64,000 bases of DNA from Bosea vestrisii (GCF_030144325.1 NZ_CP126307.1:5546001-5610000), one strand, 5' to 3'; counted from the first letter of the stretch, positions 33,338 to 44,616 are shown. Made by a program: numbers and translations. Notes: generated from the sequence alone by a model not told the origin.

Positions 33338-34012
33338 ATGCCGGATCCGGCCCAGGAACTTGATCTCGCCAGCCTGAAGGGCCGGCTCTATTCGGCCGTG
33401 CTCTCCGATGTGCTCGACGAGCTCGGCTATCCCGACCAGGCGGTGAAGCCCTTCGTGCGCCCGCTCGATGACGCCTCGGTGCTCTGCGGCTTCGCCCGCA
33501 CCGGGCTCTACATGAAACGCTACCATCTCCCTGAGGGGCACAACCCCTATGCGCTGGAGATGGACCTGATCGACAGCCTCAAAGCCGGCGAGGTCGCGGT
33601 GCTCGCCTGCGACGGGCCGACCGACCGGATCGCGCCCTGGGGCGAACTGCTCACCACCGCCTCGACAGTGAGAGGCGCCGCCGGCTGCCTCACCGACGGG
33701 CTGGTGCGCGATGTCCGCCGCATCCGCGAGCTCGGCTTCCCGGTCTTCCATGGCGGCATCGGCCCGCTCGACACCAAGGGCCGGGCCGAGATGATGGCCG
33801 CCGACGAGCCGGTCGAGCTCGGCGGCGCCCGCGTCGCGCCGGGCGATTTCATCTTCGGCGACGTCGACGGCGTCGTCATCGTGCCGCGGGCGATCGCGCC
33901 CGAGGCGATCCGGCTGGCGCTGGCCAAGATCGAGGCCGAGGATTCGACCCGCGAGGAGCTGCTAGCCGGGAAAAGCCTGCGCTCGGTCTTCGAGCGCCAC
34001 GGCGTCTTGTAG
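33338..34012 (+). CDS. RraA-like / HMG-CHA aldolase family protein
   Basis: A 224-residue protein of the RraA / 4-hydroxy-4-methyl-2-oxoglutarate aldolase fold. The motifs GELLTTA (about 101-107), GCLTDGLVRDVRRI (115-128) and GDVDGVVIVP are present; the RD pair belongs to the pyruvate and metal site of the aldolase branch. It may cleave a 4-hydroxy-4-carboxymethyl acid, but RraA-like members without aldolase activity exist. It has an AGAGGGGAAG purine tract upstream, and no obvious pathway partner nearby. Confidence 0.85.
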   Translation: MPDPAQELDLASLKGRLYSAVLSDVLDELGYPDQAVKPFVRPLDDASVLCGFARTGLYMKRYHLPEGHNPYALEMDLIDSLKAGEVAVLACDGPTDRIAPWGELLTTASTVRGAAGCLTDGLVRDVRRIRELGFPVFHGGIGPLDTKGRAEMMAADEPVELGGARVAPGDFIFGDVDGVVIVPRAIAPEAIRLALAKIEAEDSTREELLAGKSLRSVFERHGVL

Positions 34013-34019
34013 CGACGCG

Positions 34020-34520
34020 TCAGCTGCAGCGCTCCAGCAGCCGTGACGCCGCGGTCACGCCTTCGAGCGAGAAGGTGTAGCTGGTCTCGTTGCCACGGGC
34101 CGAGCGCGCCGCCAGCACCATCTCGTCGCCGGCCTTCATCGCCGCGAGCAGCTCGCTTTCGCGCTCCAGCCGCTGCAGCCAGGCATTGTTGCCCGAGGTC
34201 AGCATGCGGAAGCTGTCGTCGCCGATCGTCACGGTGACGGTCGAATCCTTGGCGAAATCGTAGCCGGTCTGGAAGCTCGACTCGGTGCGGCTCTGGGCGC
34301 TCGGCGCGGTCTGCACGAAGAAGAACACGTCGCCATGACGCAAGGTATCAGGTTTCTCGGTGCCAGGTGACGATACGATATAGCAACGCTTGCCATTGCT
34401 GCCGTCATAGGCCGCCGCATTCCACTGCTTGAACTGGCCCATTGGCTGGGCCGGAGCGGCGAAAGCCGGGGCCGAGGCGGCGAGAAGGCTCAGGACCGCG
34501 GGAAGCGCCAGTCTGATCAT
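34020..34520 (-). CDS. Invasion-associated locus B (IalB)-like exported protein
   Basis: A 166-residue protein with a signal peptide (about 1-21, ending AFA). The mature part has the IalB layout: GQFKQWNAAAYDG, KRCYIVSSP, a HGDVFFFVQT strand, and SFRMLTSGNNAWLQ. Two cysteines (in KRCYI and the C-terminal ERCS) probably form a disulfide. IalB was named in Bartonella, where it affects erythrocyte invasion, but the family is widespread in non-pathogenic Hyphomicrobiales and its general function is unclear. ATG 34520 follows AGGAG at 7-nt spacing. Confidence 0.82.
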   Translation of the reverse strand: MIRLALPAVLSLLAASAPAFAAPAQPMGQFKQWNAAAYDGSNGKRCYIVSSPGTEKPDTLRHGDVFFFVQTAPSAQSRTESSFQTGYDFAKDSTVTVTIGDDSFRMLTSGNNAWLQRLERESELLAAMKAGDEMVLAARSARGNETSYTFSLEGVTAASRLLERCS

Positions 34521-34652
34521 CGGTTCATCTCCTGTTTGCATCGCAGGGATGTCCAAGAGCGGTTTAACAAGGCGTAAACAAGACCCTCACAATGCCGTGC
34601 GACGGAAGGGCGCGGGGGCGTCCTTCTCGTCGATGAAAGAAGGCGAGCGAAC
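34521..34652. other. Upstream region of the IalB-like gene
   Basis: Noncoding, with GTTTAACAAGGCGTAAACAAG at about 34561-34580. Nothing else recognisable. Confidence 0.3.
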
Positions 34653-34806
34653 CGCGGGGAATCCTCTCCTGTAAGGAGAAAGCAGGGTGAGGTGTAGGCC
34701 GTTGGACCAGTTCCGCGAGCGCCGACCGCGGTCGGGTTCAGGCCAACGATTCCAGTCCGAACACCTCACCCCTACCCCCTCTCCTTACAGGAGAGGGGAT
34801 CCCGCG
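34653..34806. repeat. Inverted repeat, family D (copy)
   Basis: CGCGGGGAATCCTCTCCTGTAAGGAGAA at the left and TCTCCTTACAGGAGAGGGGATCCCGCG at the right are inverted copies; GGGTGAGGTGTAGGCC and ACACCTCACCCC lie inside. It is the closest relative of 29369-29522. Confidence 0.8.
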
Positions 34807-35302
34807 CCCTTGCTTCACGCACGCGCCAACCCCGCCCGCAGGCCTGCCTGCGGGCGCTAACCAATACGGGGCTGGCGGAGCGCCGCGAGGCGCGTTGTCG
34901 TATCCGCTTCCGTTGAGCCAGGAAGCGGCGCGGATGGTCCCCATCCGCACGCCCCGTGGCGCTCCGCCTTCGGCTTCTTCAAGTCTCCGGGCCGCGCTTC
35001 TGCGGTTGGCCCGCCCGTCCGTCCCGTTCCTGCCGGCGCCAGTGCCCCTCAACGGGTGGTCGCGCCGGCGGTTGAGCAGGGCGGCACCTGGCGGGCCGTC
35101 CATCTAGCGAGCTCCTCGCACAGGGATCGTAATGTCCCCAGGGCGGTGCCCCGAAGCCTCCCGGGAGCGGGGCGTAACCCCCCGCCCGCAGGCGCCGACC
35201 CTCACCCAGCCTCTGGCATACCTCCGGACGGCCGCCCCGTATGGGTGATGGGCGAGGGGATCATACGGGAGGTTTTGGCGGCGGGGATAAGTTAGCCTCT
35301 CC
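34807..35302. other. Noncoding GC-rich stretch of unknown nature
   Basis: About 500 bp without a supported gene. It contains several strong hairpins (CCCGCAGGCCTGCCTGCGGG at about 34838) and the block GCGGTGCCCCGAAGCCTCCC at 35143, repeated at 36130. I looked for tmRNA, RNase P RNA and SRP RNA features and did not find them. It could be a decayed mobile element. Confidence 0.35.
35143..35200. repeat. Imperfect direct repeat, copy 1 (partner at 36130-36184)
   Basis: Starts with the 20 identical bases GCGGTGCCCCGAAGCCTCCC and continues similarly through CGTAACCCC and GCCCGCAGGCGC to GACC. The two copies lie in the same orientation about 990 bp apart, bracketing the GIY-YIG gene. Confidence 0.65.
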
Positions 35303-35433
35303 CGTCATGGTCGCCCTTGTGGCGACCATCCACGTCTTCGCGTTGGAACGACCGGGCGAGCGGCGCGTCGCAGGGCCTCGCCTGCCGTTTGCGTCGCAAG
35401 ACGTGGATGGTCGGGACAAGCCCGACCATGACG
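35303..35433. repeat. Dispersed palindromic repeat, family C (copy 2)
   Basis: CGTCATGGTCGCCCTTGTGGCGACCATCCACG at the left; ACGTGGATGGTCGGGACAAGCCCGACCATGACG at the right. The whole 130 bp resembles 35808-35939 in the same orientation, with the GIY-YIG gene between them. Confidence 0.8.
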
Positions 35434-35477
35434 ATGGAGCCCTTGTCGATGCCTTGGCGTCACCGCATCCTGACGCC

Positions 35478-35771
35478 ATGAAGCAGAAGGGCGGCTGGGT
35501 CTACATCATGACGAACCGACCGAACGGCACGCTCTATATCGGCGTGACGAGCGACCTTGGTCGGCGCGTTCACGAGCATCGCGAAGGCCTGATTGCCGGC
35601 TTTACGAAGCATTACGGGCTGAAACGTCTCGTCTGGTACGAATGGCACGACGAGATCGAAGGCGCGATCCAGCGCGAGACCTCCATGAAGCGCTGGTACC
35701 GTGCCTACAAGACCCGCACGATCATGGCTCGCAATCCCGACTGGAACGACCTCTACGACGAGCTGGCCTGA
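35478..35771 (+). CDS. GIY-YIG domain nuclease (UPF0213/YhbQ type)
   Basis: A 97-residue single-domain GIY-YIG protein. The motif pair is VYI (8-10) and YIG (20-22); the conserved R29 and the catalytic E67 (in IQRETSMKRW) are present, so it is probably active. Stand-alone GIY-YIG proteins of this size are common and little characterised. It is flanked by two same-orientation copies of the family-C repeat (35303-35433 and 35808-35939). The start at 35478 (MKQKGGWVYI) is chosen because the family begins here; the frame extends upstream through the repeat. Confidence 0.9.
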   Translation: MKQKGGWVYIMTNRPNGTLYIGVTSDLGRRVHEHREGLIAGFTKHYGLKRLVWYEWHDEIEGAIQRETSMKRWYRAYKTRTIMARNPDWNDLYDELA

Positions 35772-35807
35772 CCAATCGGACAGCTCCTTATCTTTATAGC
35801 CGCTCCT

Positions 35808-35939
35808 CCGCCATGGCCGCCCTTGTGGCGACCATCCACGTCTTCGTGACGGAGCGACCGGGCGAGCGGCGCTTTGCGGGCTGCACCGACCATGCGCGTC
35901 CCAAGACGTGGATGCTCGGGACAAGCCCGAGCATGACGG
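35808..35939. repeat. Dispersed palindromic repeat, family C (copy 3)
   Basis: Begins CGCCATGGCCGCCCTTGTGGCGACCATCCACG and ends GATGCTCGGGACAAGCCCGAGCATGACG. It is a same-orientation copy of 35303-35433; the inner GAGCGACCGGGCGAGCGGCG block is also shared. Confidence 0.8.
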
Positions 35940-36227
35940 GAAGGCGAGGCAACCACGACCTAGCCTTCTCCCGGATGGGAGAAGGTGGCGCGGAGCGCCG
36001 GATGAGGGCCTGTTCTTACTGTAGAAGGGCGCGGCGGGCTCCGTTGCGCCCTTAGCAATCAGCGGCGGGCGCTCACTCCTGCTCCTCGCCCACTCGGGAG
36101 AGGGGTTCCCGGCGCTTTATCCTGAAGGTGCGGTGCCCCGAAGCCTCCCCGGAGCGGCGTAACCCCTGCCCGCAGGCGCGGACCTTCGGAAGGCCCGCGT
36201 TTGGATACGTCCTGAGGACGAGTGGGA
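35940..36227. other. Noncoding repeat-rich spacer before the HEPN/ParA pair
   Basis: Holds a family-D-like inverted repeat (TTCTCCCGGATGGGAGAAGG at about 35969, GCCCACTCGGGAGAGG-type end near 36088-36105), the repeat at 36130-36184, and the end of the HEPN-like gene at 36228. No gene is supported. Confidence 0.45.
36130..36184. repeat. Imperfect direct repeat, copy 2 (partner at 35143-35200)
   Basis: GCGGTGCCCCGAAGCCTCCC followed by CGGAGCGGCGTAACCCC and GCCCGCAGGCGCGGACC. Three small gaps or substitutions separate it from the copy at 35143. Confidence 0.65.
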
Positions 36228-36703
36228 TCAAGCGAACTGCGCTTCTGTTTCAAGGTCAACACCCGTCGCAAGATCGACGATAAACTCAATTACACTGACC
36301 GCATCTGCGCGCTCGACTGGATTTGGCCCTTCGGCACCTGGAGGCGTATCGACCGAATGGGCAATCAGGTCGCGCCGGTCTCCAATCAGAGTTAGCTCAT
36401 CCCTCACATTCTCTTCAGTACGCCCGACGTGTCGGCCTGTTTCTTTCAATCGAGCTAATATTCTTGCCCATTTTTCCTTTGGAGGGCATGTCCAGATATA
36501 GCTTAGAGCCTCTGACACCTTGTCAGGTTTGTAGAATGACTTGTATTGAACCGTCGCGTAGATACGGTCCTTGAAGAAAAGAAGTCGTTCCGTCGGCTCC
36601 ATACGTGCCGGAGCGCAGACACATTGCCGGTAGCGTCGAAAGTGGAGAGGCACTCATGGGCCTCGGCCACGTGTCGATCAAATCGCGCCTTAGCCTCCGT
36701 CAT
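36228..36703 (-). pseudogene. HEPN-like protein, apparently frameshifted
   Basis: The C-terminal 120 residues (MEPTERLLFFKDRIYATVQY onward) end in a HEPN-type RX4H motif, R-D-L-I-A-H in GDRRDLIAHSVD, the catalytic signature of HEPN ribonucleases. The N-terminal part MTEAKARFDRHVAEAHECLS starts at ATG 36703 in another frame; a one-base change near 36610-36640 would join both into 158 residues. Alternatively translation starts at GTG 36653 or ATG 36602. The start overlaps the end of the ParA-like gene by 14 bp, so they form an operon. G+C is lower than the surroundings. The exact HEPN subfamily is uncertain. Confidence 0.55.
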
Positions 36704-37778
36704 ATCCGGAAATGATCTCGATTTTTTGACAGATGGCCGAGAAAATCGCGTCAAATGTCGCGATGTTATCCTGCACGCTAGTTTTGACGTTACCGCGCAA
36801 GTCCGCTTCTCGAAGGTCGTCGTCATCGATGTTGAAGACGGGCTTTCCAAACTCTGCAGCGATGTGGCTCACCTGAGCAAAGTCGGGGATTCGAGCAAGC
36901 GCATAGAGCCGTCGCTTATCCGCGTCGGTCGCAGCCTCGGGCAGAGCAACATTCGCGGCAGCTTCGTAGGCCGCTAGAGGGAAAAGGCATCCAGACATGC
37001 GGAGCGCGGGCACGAGCTCGGCTTCGATACGGTTATCGATTTGGCTGATCCGATCGTGGTAGCGACCGGCCGCCTTACTCTTGTGGCGGTTAAAACGGGA
37101 ATGAAGCGCTCCGAGGAATTTCGTGACGCCTGTTGGCAATGGATAAGTTGCATCTTTGAAAGCTGAGCCAAATGTCTCCTTCCAATTGACCCATCGTTCT
37201 ATCTCAAGGCCCAAGGTTTTGAGTGACATAAGCGAGAAGGGGTCGGGGTTGGTCGGGACGATGAAGGCGTCGCTAATCATGAAGAAATTCTGATTCAGAG
37301 CGCCGAGGCCAGGGTTGATGTCGATGATGCTGAAATCGATACCGTGACGTTCTTCCTCAAGGGCGATCAATCGGTGCAGGACGCCCGGCAAATTCTTCGT
37401 CACGGACAGCGTGCCGCGCGTTTCCTGCGCGAGGCTGATTTGTCCTTCTAGAGACGACAGGTCAGGGTGGCCCGGAAGAACAAATAGATTGCTCCCATTT
37501 TCAGCTTCAGGGCAGTCGAAAGCTTCAATCGGCGTCGGACGGCCTTCGAATACTGGCCTTACGGCATCGTAAATATTGTTGAGTCGAGTAGGGCTTCCTT
37601 CATCGTAATAGTCTTCGAATCTGTCACCCAGCGATCGTGCTGTAAGATTGACCTGCGAGTCGCCATCAACCAAGAGAACACGGTGTTCGCGCTGAGCTAA
37701 CTTCCAGCCGATGTTATAGGCAGACGTCGTCTTGCCGACCCCGCCCTTGTGGTTAAAAAGGAGAATTCGGGTCGGCAT
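36690..37778 (-). CDS. ParA/Soj-like AAA ATPase
   Basis: A 362-residue deviant Walker ATPase. K11-G-G-V-G-K-T-T18 is the ParA-type P-loop with the signature lysine; VLLVDGDSQ is Walker A-prime and FSIIDINPGLG Walker B-like. It is longer than chromosomal ParA and has no ParB partner nearby, so plasmid or chromosome partitioning is unlikely. Related ATPases are found next to HEPN-domain genes, as here, and such pairs are candidates for defence or toxin-antitoxin functions. ATG 37778 is used; an in-frame TTG precedes it. G+C and codon use differ from flanking housekeeping genes, suggesting transfer. Confidence 0.85.
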   Translation of the reverse strand: MPTRILLFNHKGGVGKTTSAYNIGWKLAQREHRVLLVDGDSQVNLTARSLGDRFEDYYDEGSPTRLNNIYDAVRPVFEGRPTPIEAFDCPEAENGSNLFVLPGHPDLSSLEGQISLAQETRGTLSVTKNLPGVLHRLIALEEERHGIDFSIIDINPGLGALNQNFFMISDAFIVPTNPDPFSLMSLKTLGLEIERWVNWKETFGSAFKDATYPLPTGVTKFLGALHSRFNRHKSKAAGRYHDRISQIDNRIEAELVPALRMSGCLFPLAAYEAAANVALPEAATDADKRRLYALARIPDFAQVSHIAAEFGKPVFNIDDDDLREADLRGNVKTSVQDNIATFDAIFSAICQKIEIISGYDGG

Positions 37779-37921
37779 CAACTTCTCGCTCTGAGATAGA
37801 CGGATTTAGACGTGAGCGCTCCAGCTTAGAGCCTGACTACGAAGTGCGCTATAGGTAGCTGGGCTGAGACACGAACAGACCGCTTGGACGGGCCAAAGTC
37901 TGTCAGTGCCGCCTTTTCATG

Positions 37922-40885
<2,964 letters not shown>

Positions 40886-41027
40886 GGTGGTGTCCGAATT
40901 GAGCTAAGCCGTACAGATAGGGCAATCGCCGTGCCGTGCCAGTGCGGCCGGGCGGGAGGCCGGCATGAGTAGCACGCAACCGCGGATGTTGCCGCATTGT
41001 TCCGGTGCGGTGTGCTGACAGCGGTTG

Positions 41028-42206
41028 TCAGGAGCGTGGCAGGCTGCGGAAGCGCTGCCGGAGCAGGATCGCTGCGACGAGCATGGCGAGCGCCAGCACC
41101 CCGGAGAGGATCAGCGCCGCCGAGGCTCCGTAACGCTCGATAAGCAGCGCATAGCCGAGCGGCGCAGCGGCCGAGAGGAAGAAGCCCGGCGCCAGCAGGC
41201 GGCCGACATAGGCGCCATAGCTCCTGGGATCGAACAGCATCAGCGGCAGCGTGCCGCGCGTGATCGTCAGCACGCCATTGCCGGCACCATAGGCAAAGGC
41301 GAAAGCGAGTGCCGCGATGGCGCTCGCCCCGCCGGCGAGGCCGACGACGAAGCAGAGCGGCAGCACCAGGCAGGCGACGAGGTTGAGGTCGAACGGGCTG
41401 GTGCGGGAGCCGAACAGCACCTCGCCGAGCCGCGCCAGCGACTGGCCGATGCCGCGCGTCGCGCCGATCCAGACCGCAGCAGCGGCGGGCAGGCCGAGCC
41501 CGGCGAGGATGCCGATCATATGCGCCGACATGCCGGCGTTGAGGATGCCGGCGAAGGTGACGATCAGCGCGTACAAGATGCCGGCGAAGCGGGTATCCGC
41601 CGGGCTGAGTGTGGTGCTGGGTTTCGCTGTGGCCGCACTGGGCAAAGGCCGTGCCGAGCCGGCCGGCAGCGTCAGGTGCAAGGGCAAAGTGAGCAGCGCG
41701 AAGCCGGCATAGGCGATGAGCGCGCCGCGCCAGCCGAATTGCTCGGCGAGCGCATGGCCGAGGGGCCAGAACACCGTCGAAGCGAGGCCTCCGAGCAAAG
41801 TGATCTGCGCGATCGGCCGTCGCGCCGCGCTGCCGCCGATATAGGCGAGCGCGGCGAAGGCGGCGTCGTAGAGCGTGAGCCGCATGGCGAGGCCGAGGCA
41901 GACCCAGGCGGCATAGTAGGCAGGAATCGTCTGCGCAAAGGCGAGGCCGAGGCAGCCGGCGGCGGTGAGCAGCGACCCGGCGCACATCACCGCCCTGCCG
42001 CCATGGCGGTCGATCAATCGGCCGACCGCGCCGGAGGTCAGCCCCATCACCAGCAGGCCGGCCGAGAGTCCGCCATGGATGATCGCCTGCGACCAGCCGA
42101 GTTCGGCTGCGATCCGCTCGCCGAAGGCGCCGACCAGATAATAGGAGATACCCCAGGAGATGAGCTGCGCCAGCCCGAGGCAGAAGACGGTGCTGCGAGG
42201 GATCAT
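41028..42206 (-). CDS. Major facilitator superfamily transporter
   Basis: A 392-residue twelve-helix MFS permease. The loop 2-3 signature appears as GRLIDRHGGR (about 62-71). The protein starts at ATG 42206 (MIPRSTVFCLGLAQLISWG), where the first helix begins; the open frame further upstream runs through a repeat. Its closest type seems to be the small-molecule or sugar/monocarboxylate MFS families without a periplasmic domain. The substrate cannot be inferred. It is divergent from nothing; the GNAT gene upstream is on the same strand across a repeat. Confidence 0.85.
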   Translation of the reverse strand: MIPRSTVFCLGLAQLISWGISYYLVGAFGERIAAELGWSQAIIHGGLSAGLLVMGLTSGAVGRLIDRHGGRAVMCAGSLLTAAGCLGLAFAQTIPAYYAAWVCLGLAMRLTLYDAAFAALAYIGGSAARRPIAQITLLGGLASTVFWPLGHALAEQFGWRGALIAYAGFALLTLPLHLTLPAGSARPLPSAATAKPSTTLSPADTRFAGILYALIVTFAGILNAGMSAHMIGILAGLGLPAAAAVWIGATRGIGQSLARLGEVLFGSRTSPFDLNLVACLVLPLCFVVGLAGGASAIAALAFAFAYGAGNGVLTITRGTLPLMLFDPRSYGAYVGRLLAPGFFLSAAAPLGYALLIERYGASAALILSGVLALAMLVAAILLRQRFRSLPRS

Positions 42207-42246
42207 GTGGGGCTCATCGGCGGTTGGTCCTGGACAACCGCGGCGG

Positions 42247-42411
42247 AGGGGAGGCGCCTCCCTTCCCCCCTTGCGGGGAAGGGTATGGGGATGGGGGCGG
42301 CCGACCGGGTACAACGCTGCTTGTACTGGCCGGCGGGATTGATCTGTAAGCGGGTCACTTTGACTTTTCGCCCCCACCCCTACCCCTCCCCACAAGGGGG
42401 AGGGGTTAGCG
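42247..42411. repeat. Inverted repeat, family D (copy)
   Basis: The left part contains CTTCCCCCCTTGCGGGGAAGGG followed by GGATGGGGGCGG; the right part CGCCCCCACCCCTACCCCTCC followed by CACAAGGGGGAGGGG. It fills the space between the MFS and GNAT genes. Confidence 0.65.
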
Positions 42412-42514
42412 TCTCGCATGCTTTCGCGGAGGAACCTCCTCCGGGGATCAGGCATAGATCCCGGATCTCCGCTTCGCTGCGTCCGGGATGACCCGAGCTT
42501 GGGGCTCGATGGCA

Positions 42515-43084
42515 CTACCTCGCCCCGCTGGGCAGCGTCTCGTCGCCGGGGCCGAGGCTGCGCTGCATCAGGACAGCGTCGACCCAGCGGCCGAACTTGA
42601 AGCCGGTCGAGCGCAAGGTACCGACGGGCTCGAAACCGAAGCGGCGGTGCAGGCCTATCGAGCCGGCATTGCCGCTGTCCCCGATATTGGCGAGCATCTG
42701 GCGCCAGGGGCCGGCCTCGCACCGGTCGATCAGTGCGCCGAGCAAGGTCGAGCCGATCTTGCGGCCGCCAAGACCGTCGGCGACATAGATCGAGTCCTCG
42801 ATGGTGTGGCGATAGGCCGGGCGAGGGCGATAGGCCGTCGCATAGCTGTAGCCGACGATCCGGCCATCGAGCTCGGCCGCAAGATAGGGCAGGCCGAGCC
42901 CCAGCACCGCCTGCCGGCGTGCCAGCATTTCATCGACGCTCGGCGGTGTCTCCTCGAAGCTGGCGAGGCCGTGCAGGACGTGGTGGGTGTAGATCGCCTG
43001 GATCGCGCCCATGTCCGCCTCTTGCGCATCGCGGACAAGGATGAGCGGCGCCACGCCGGCGAATTCAGAGATCGTCATCGTCAT
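42515..43084 (-). CDS. GNAT-family N-acetyltransferase (phosphinothricin acetyltransferase-like)
   Basis: A 189-residue GNAT acetyltransferase. The acetyl-CoA pyrophosphate loop is GLGGRKIGSTLL (R/Q-x-x-G-x-G/A pattern), and the blocks IYTHHVLHG, SFEETPPS and GFEPVGTLRSTGFKFGRW match the phosphinothricin/methionine sulfoximine acetyltransferase (Pat/MddA) group. It probably acetylates an amino-acid-like amine such as methionine sulfoximine. ATG 43084 is followed by a second ATG two codons later. Confidence 0.87.
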   Translation of the reverse strand: MTMTISEFAGVAPLILVRDAQEADMGAIQAIYTHHVLHGLASFEETPPSVDEMLARRQAVLGLGLPYLAAELDGRIVGYSYATAYRPRPAYRHTIEDSIYVADGLGGRKIGSTLLGALIDRCEAGPWRQMLANIGDSGNAGSIGLHRRFGFEPVGTLRSTGFKFGRWVDAVLMQRSLGPGDETLPSGAR

Positions 43085-43155
43085 CGCTCCGGCCCGGCAG
43101 GGCCGCCTTTCCATCTTGTCACGCCGATATCGGCGTGACGGCAAAAATCTCTTTC

Positions 43156-43270
43156 AGCCCTCATCCTGAGGAGCAGCCGCAGGCTGCGTCTCGAAGGATG
43201 CTCCAGATGGTTCTGGAAATATCTGAACCATCCTTCGAGACGCCGCTACGCGGCTCCTCAGGATGAGGGT
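43156..43270. repeat. Dispersed palindromic repeat, family A (copy 3)
   Basis: AGCCCTCATCCTGAGGAGCAGCC at the left and CGGCTCCTCAGGATGAGGGT at the right; GTCTCGAAGGATG and CATCCTTCGAGAC inside. It lies upstream of the GNAT gene and close to the LysR promoter. Confidence 0.85.
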
Positions 43271-43398
43271 TAGAGGAACGGGCTCGAAATATCCCCGCGT
43301 CTCGCCACGGCCGGGTTCAGCCGCGAGGCCAGCTTGCGCTTTGCCGTCTCATAAATGAAGCTTCTCGGAATTATGCAGAGCATAAGAGATTCTTTGAG

Positions 43399-44313
43399 AT
43401 GCGTGACCTCCGCCTTGACCAGCTCGACAGCTTCCGCCAGGTCATCGCGCTCGGCAGCTTTTCGGCGGCGGCCGAGAGACTGGGCCTCAGCCAGCCAGCG
43501 GTCAGCCTGCAGATCCGCGAGCTCGAGCGCCGGCTCGGCACGCTGCTGATCGAGCGGGTCGGGCGCCGCGCCCAGCCAACGGCGGCGGGCGTCGAATTGC
43601 TCGACCATGCCGGGCGGATCGCGGCGGCGGTGGCGGCGGCGCGCGAAGCCATGGCGCGGCACGCGACCGGGGCCATGGGCCGTGTCCGGATCGGCACCGG
43701 GGCGACTGCCTGCATCTTCCTGTTGCCGCCGGTGTTGCGCGAACTGCGCCAGCGCCATCCGACACTGGAGATCACCGTCAGCACCGGCAACACCTCCGAC
43801 ATCGTCAAGGCGATCGAGGACAATCAGATCGATATCGGCCTGGTCTCGCTGCCGGCCGCCGGCCGCAGCCTCGATGTGACGCCGCTGCTGGAGGACGAGT
43901 TCGCGGTGATCGCGCCGCCGGACATGGAATTGCCGGCGCGGTTGACGCCGGAGGCGCTGGCGCGGCTGCCCGTGCTCCTGTTCGAGCCGGGCGGCATCAC
44001 CCGGCGCATCGCCGACGAATGGTTCGCCCGCGCCGGCGTGACGCTGCGCCCGGTGATGTCGCTCGGCAGCGTCGAGGCGATCAAGCGGCTGGTCGGTGCC
44101 GGTCTCGGCTGCGCCATCCTGCCGGGCATGGCGGTGCGCGGCGAAAGCGACGGGCTGGTCGTGCGCTCCCTGTCGCCGCGCGTGCATCGCACGCTCGGCC
44201 TCGTCCTGCGCAAGGACAAGCCATTGCATCGCGGCCTGCGCGAGACGCTGAAGGCGCTGCGATCTCTCGGAACGTTGGCCGATCGCCATTCGGAACCAAA
44301 ATCCTCATCCTGA
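43399..44313 (+). CDS. LysR-family transcriptional regulator
   Basis: A 304-residue LysR regulator. The winged helix-turn-helix covers about 5-63 (FRQVIALGSFSAAAERL, then SQPAVSLQIRELERRLG) and the periplasmic-binding-like effector domain about 92-295. It precedes the ABC uptake operon on the same strand by about 300 bp, separated by a repeat, so it may regulate that operon; LysR genes more often lie divergent from their targets. The effector could be a betaine-like or amino acid ligand if the neighbour is its target. Confidence 0.92.
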   Translation: MRDLRLDQLDSFRQVIALGSFSAAAERLGLSQPAVSLQIRELERRLGTLLIERVGRRAQPTAAGVELLDHAGRIAAAVAAAREAMARHATGAMGRVRIGTGATACIFLLPPVLRELRQRHPTLEITVSTGNTSDIVKAIEDNQIDIGLVSLPAAGRSLDVTPLLEDEFAVIAPPDMELPARLTPEALARLPVLLFEPGGITRRIADEWFARAGVTLRPVMSLGSVEAIKRLVGAGLGCAILPGMAVRGESDGLVVRSLSPRVHRTLGLVLRKDKPLHRGLRETLKALRSLGTLADRHSEPKSSS

Positions 44314-44416
44314 GGAGCAGCCTTCAGGCTGCGTCTCGAAGGATGCTTCAGGAGGCTCCGGAACCAGCTGGACCATCCTTCGAGACGCCGCTTCGCGGCT
44401 CCTCAGGATGAGGGCT
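44303..44416. repeat. Dispersed palindromic repeat, family A (copy 4)
   Basis: CCTCATCCTGAGGAGCAGCC at the left and GGCTCCTCAGGATGAGGGCT at the right. It starts within the last codons of the LysR gene, so the repeat supplies its C-terminal residues. Confidence 0.85.
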
Positions 44417-44616
44417 CAGTGTGTGATTGCGCTCGGCTTCACTGCGCTGCTGACAGGCCTGGTCAGGGCAGGAGCCTACCCGCCTGCTCTCCGGTGCAAT
44501 CGCCGGAGTCCGAGACGCCCTTCAGGGCGGAACATTTCCCGGCCTTTTGCGGTTCGTGGACATGACCGATCGTCCGGGTGCACGATCGGGTACTGCAGCC
44601 AGCGGGGGATCTCACG
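44417..44616 (+). other. Leader of the ABC uptake operon with hairpins
   Basis: Contains CTCCGG / CCGGAG and CGCCC / GGGCG stem-loops (about 44498-44545) and CGATCG-containing palindromes near 44566-44590. It might be a structured 5-prime leader, but no known riboswitch consensus was recognised. Confidence 0.3.

Noticed and set aside
34807..35302. tmRNA, RNase P RNA or SRP RNA gene
   Set aside because: Strong hairpins exist, but no tag-peptide reading frame, P4-like core or SRP Alu/S motifs were found.
35143..36184. CRISPR array
   Set aside because: Repeats are few, long, and palindromic, with genes between them; there are no regular spacers and no cas genes.
36690..37778. Plasmid or chromosome partition locus
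   Set aside because: No ParB gene or iterated parS sites are adjacent, and the ATPase partner is HEPN-like.
44417..44616. Guanidine-II or glycine riboswitch
   Set aside because: The loops lack ACGR, and glycine aptamer core sequences are absent; only generic hairpins remain.
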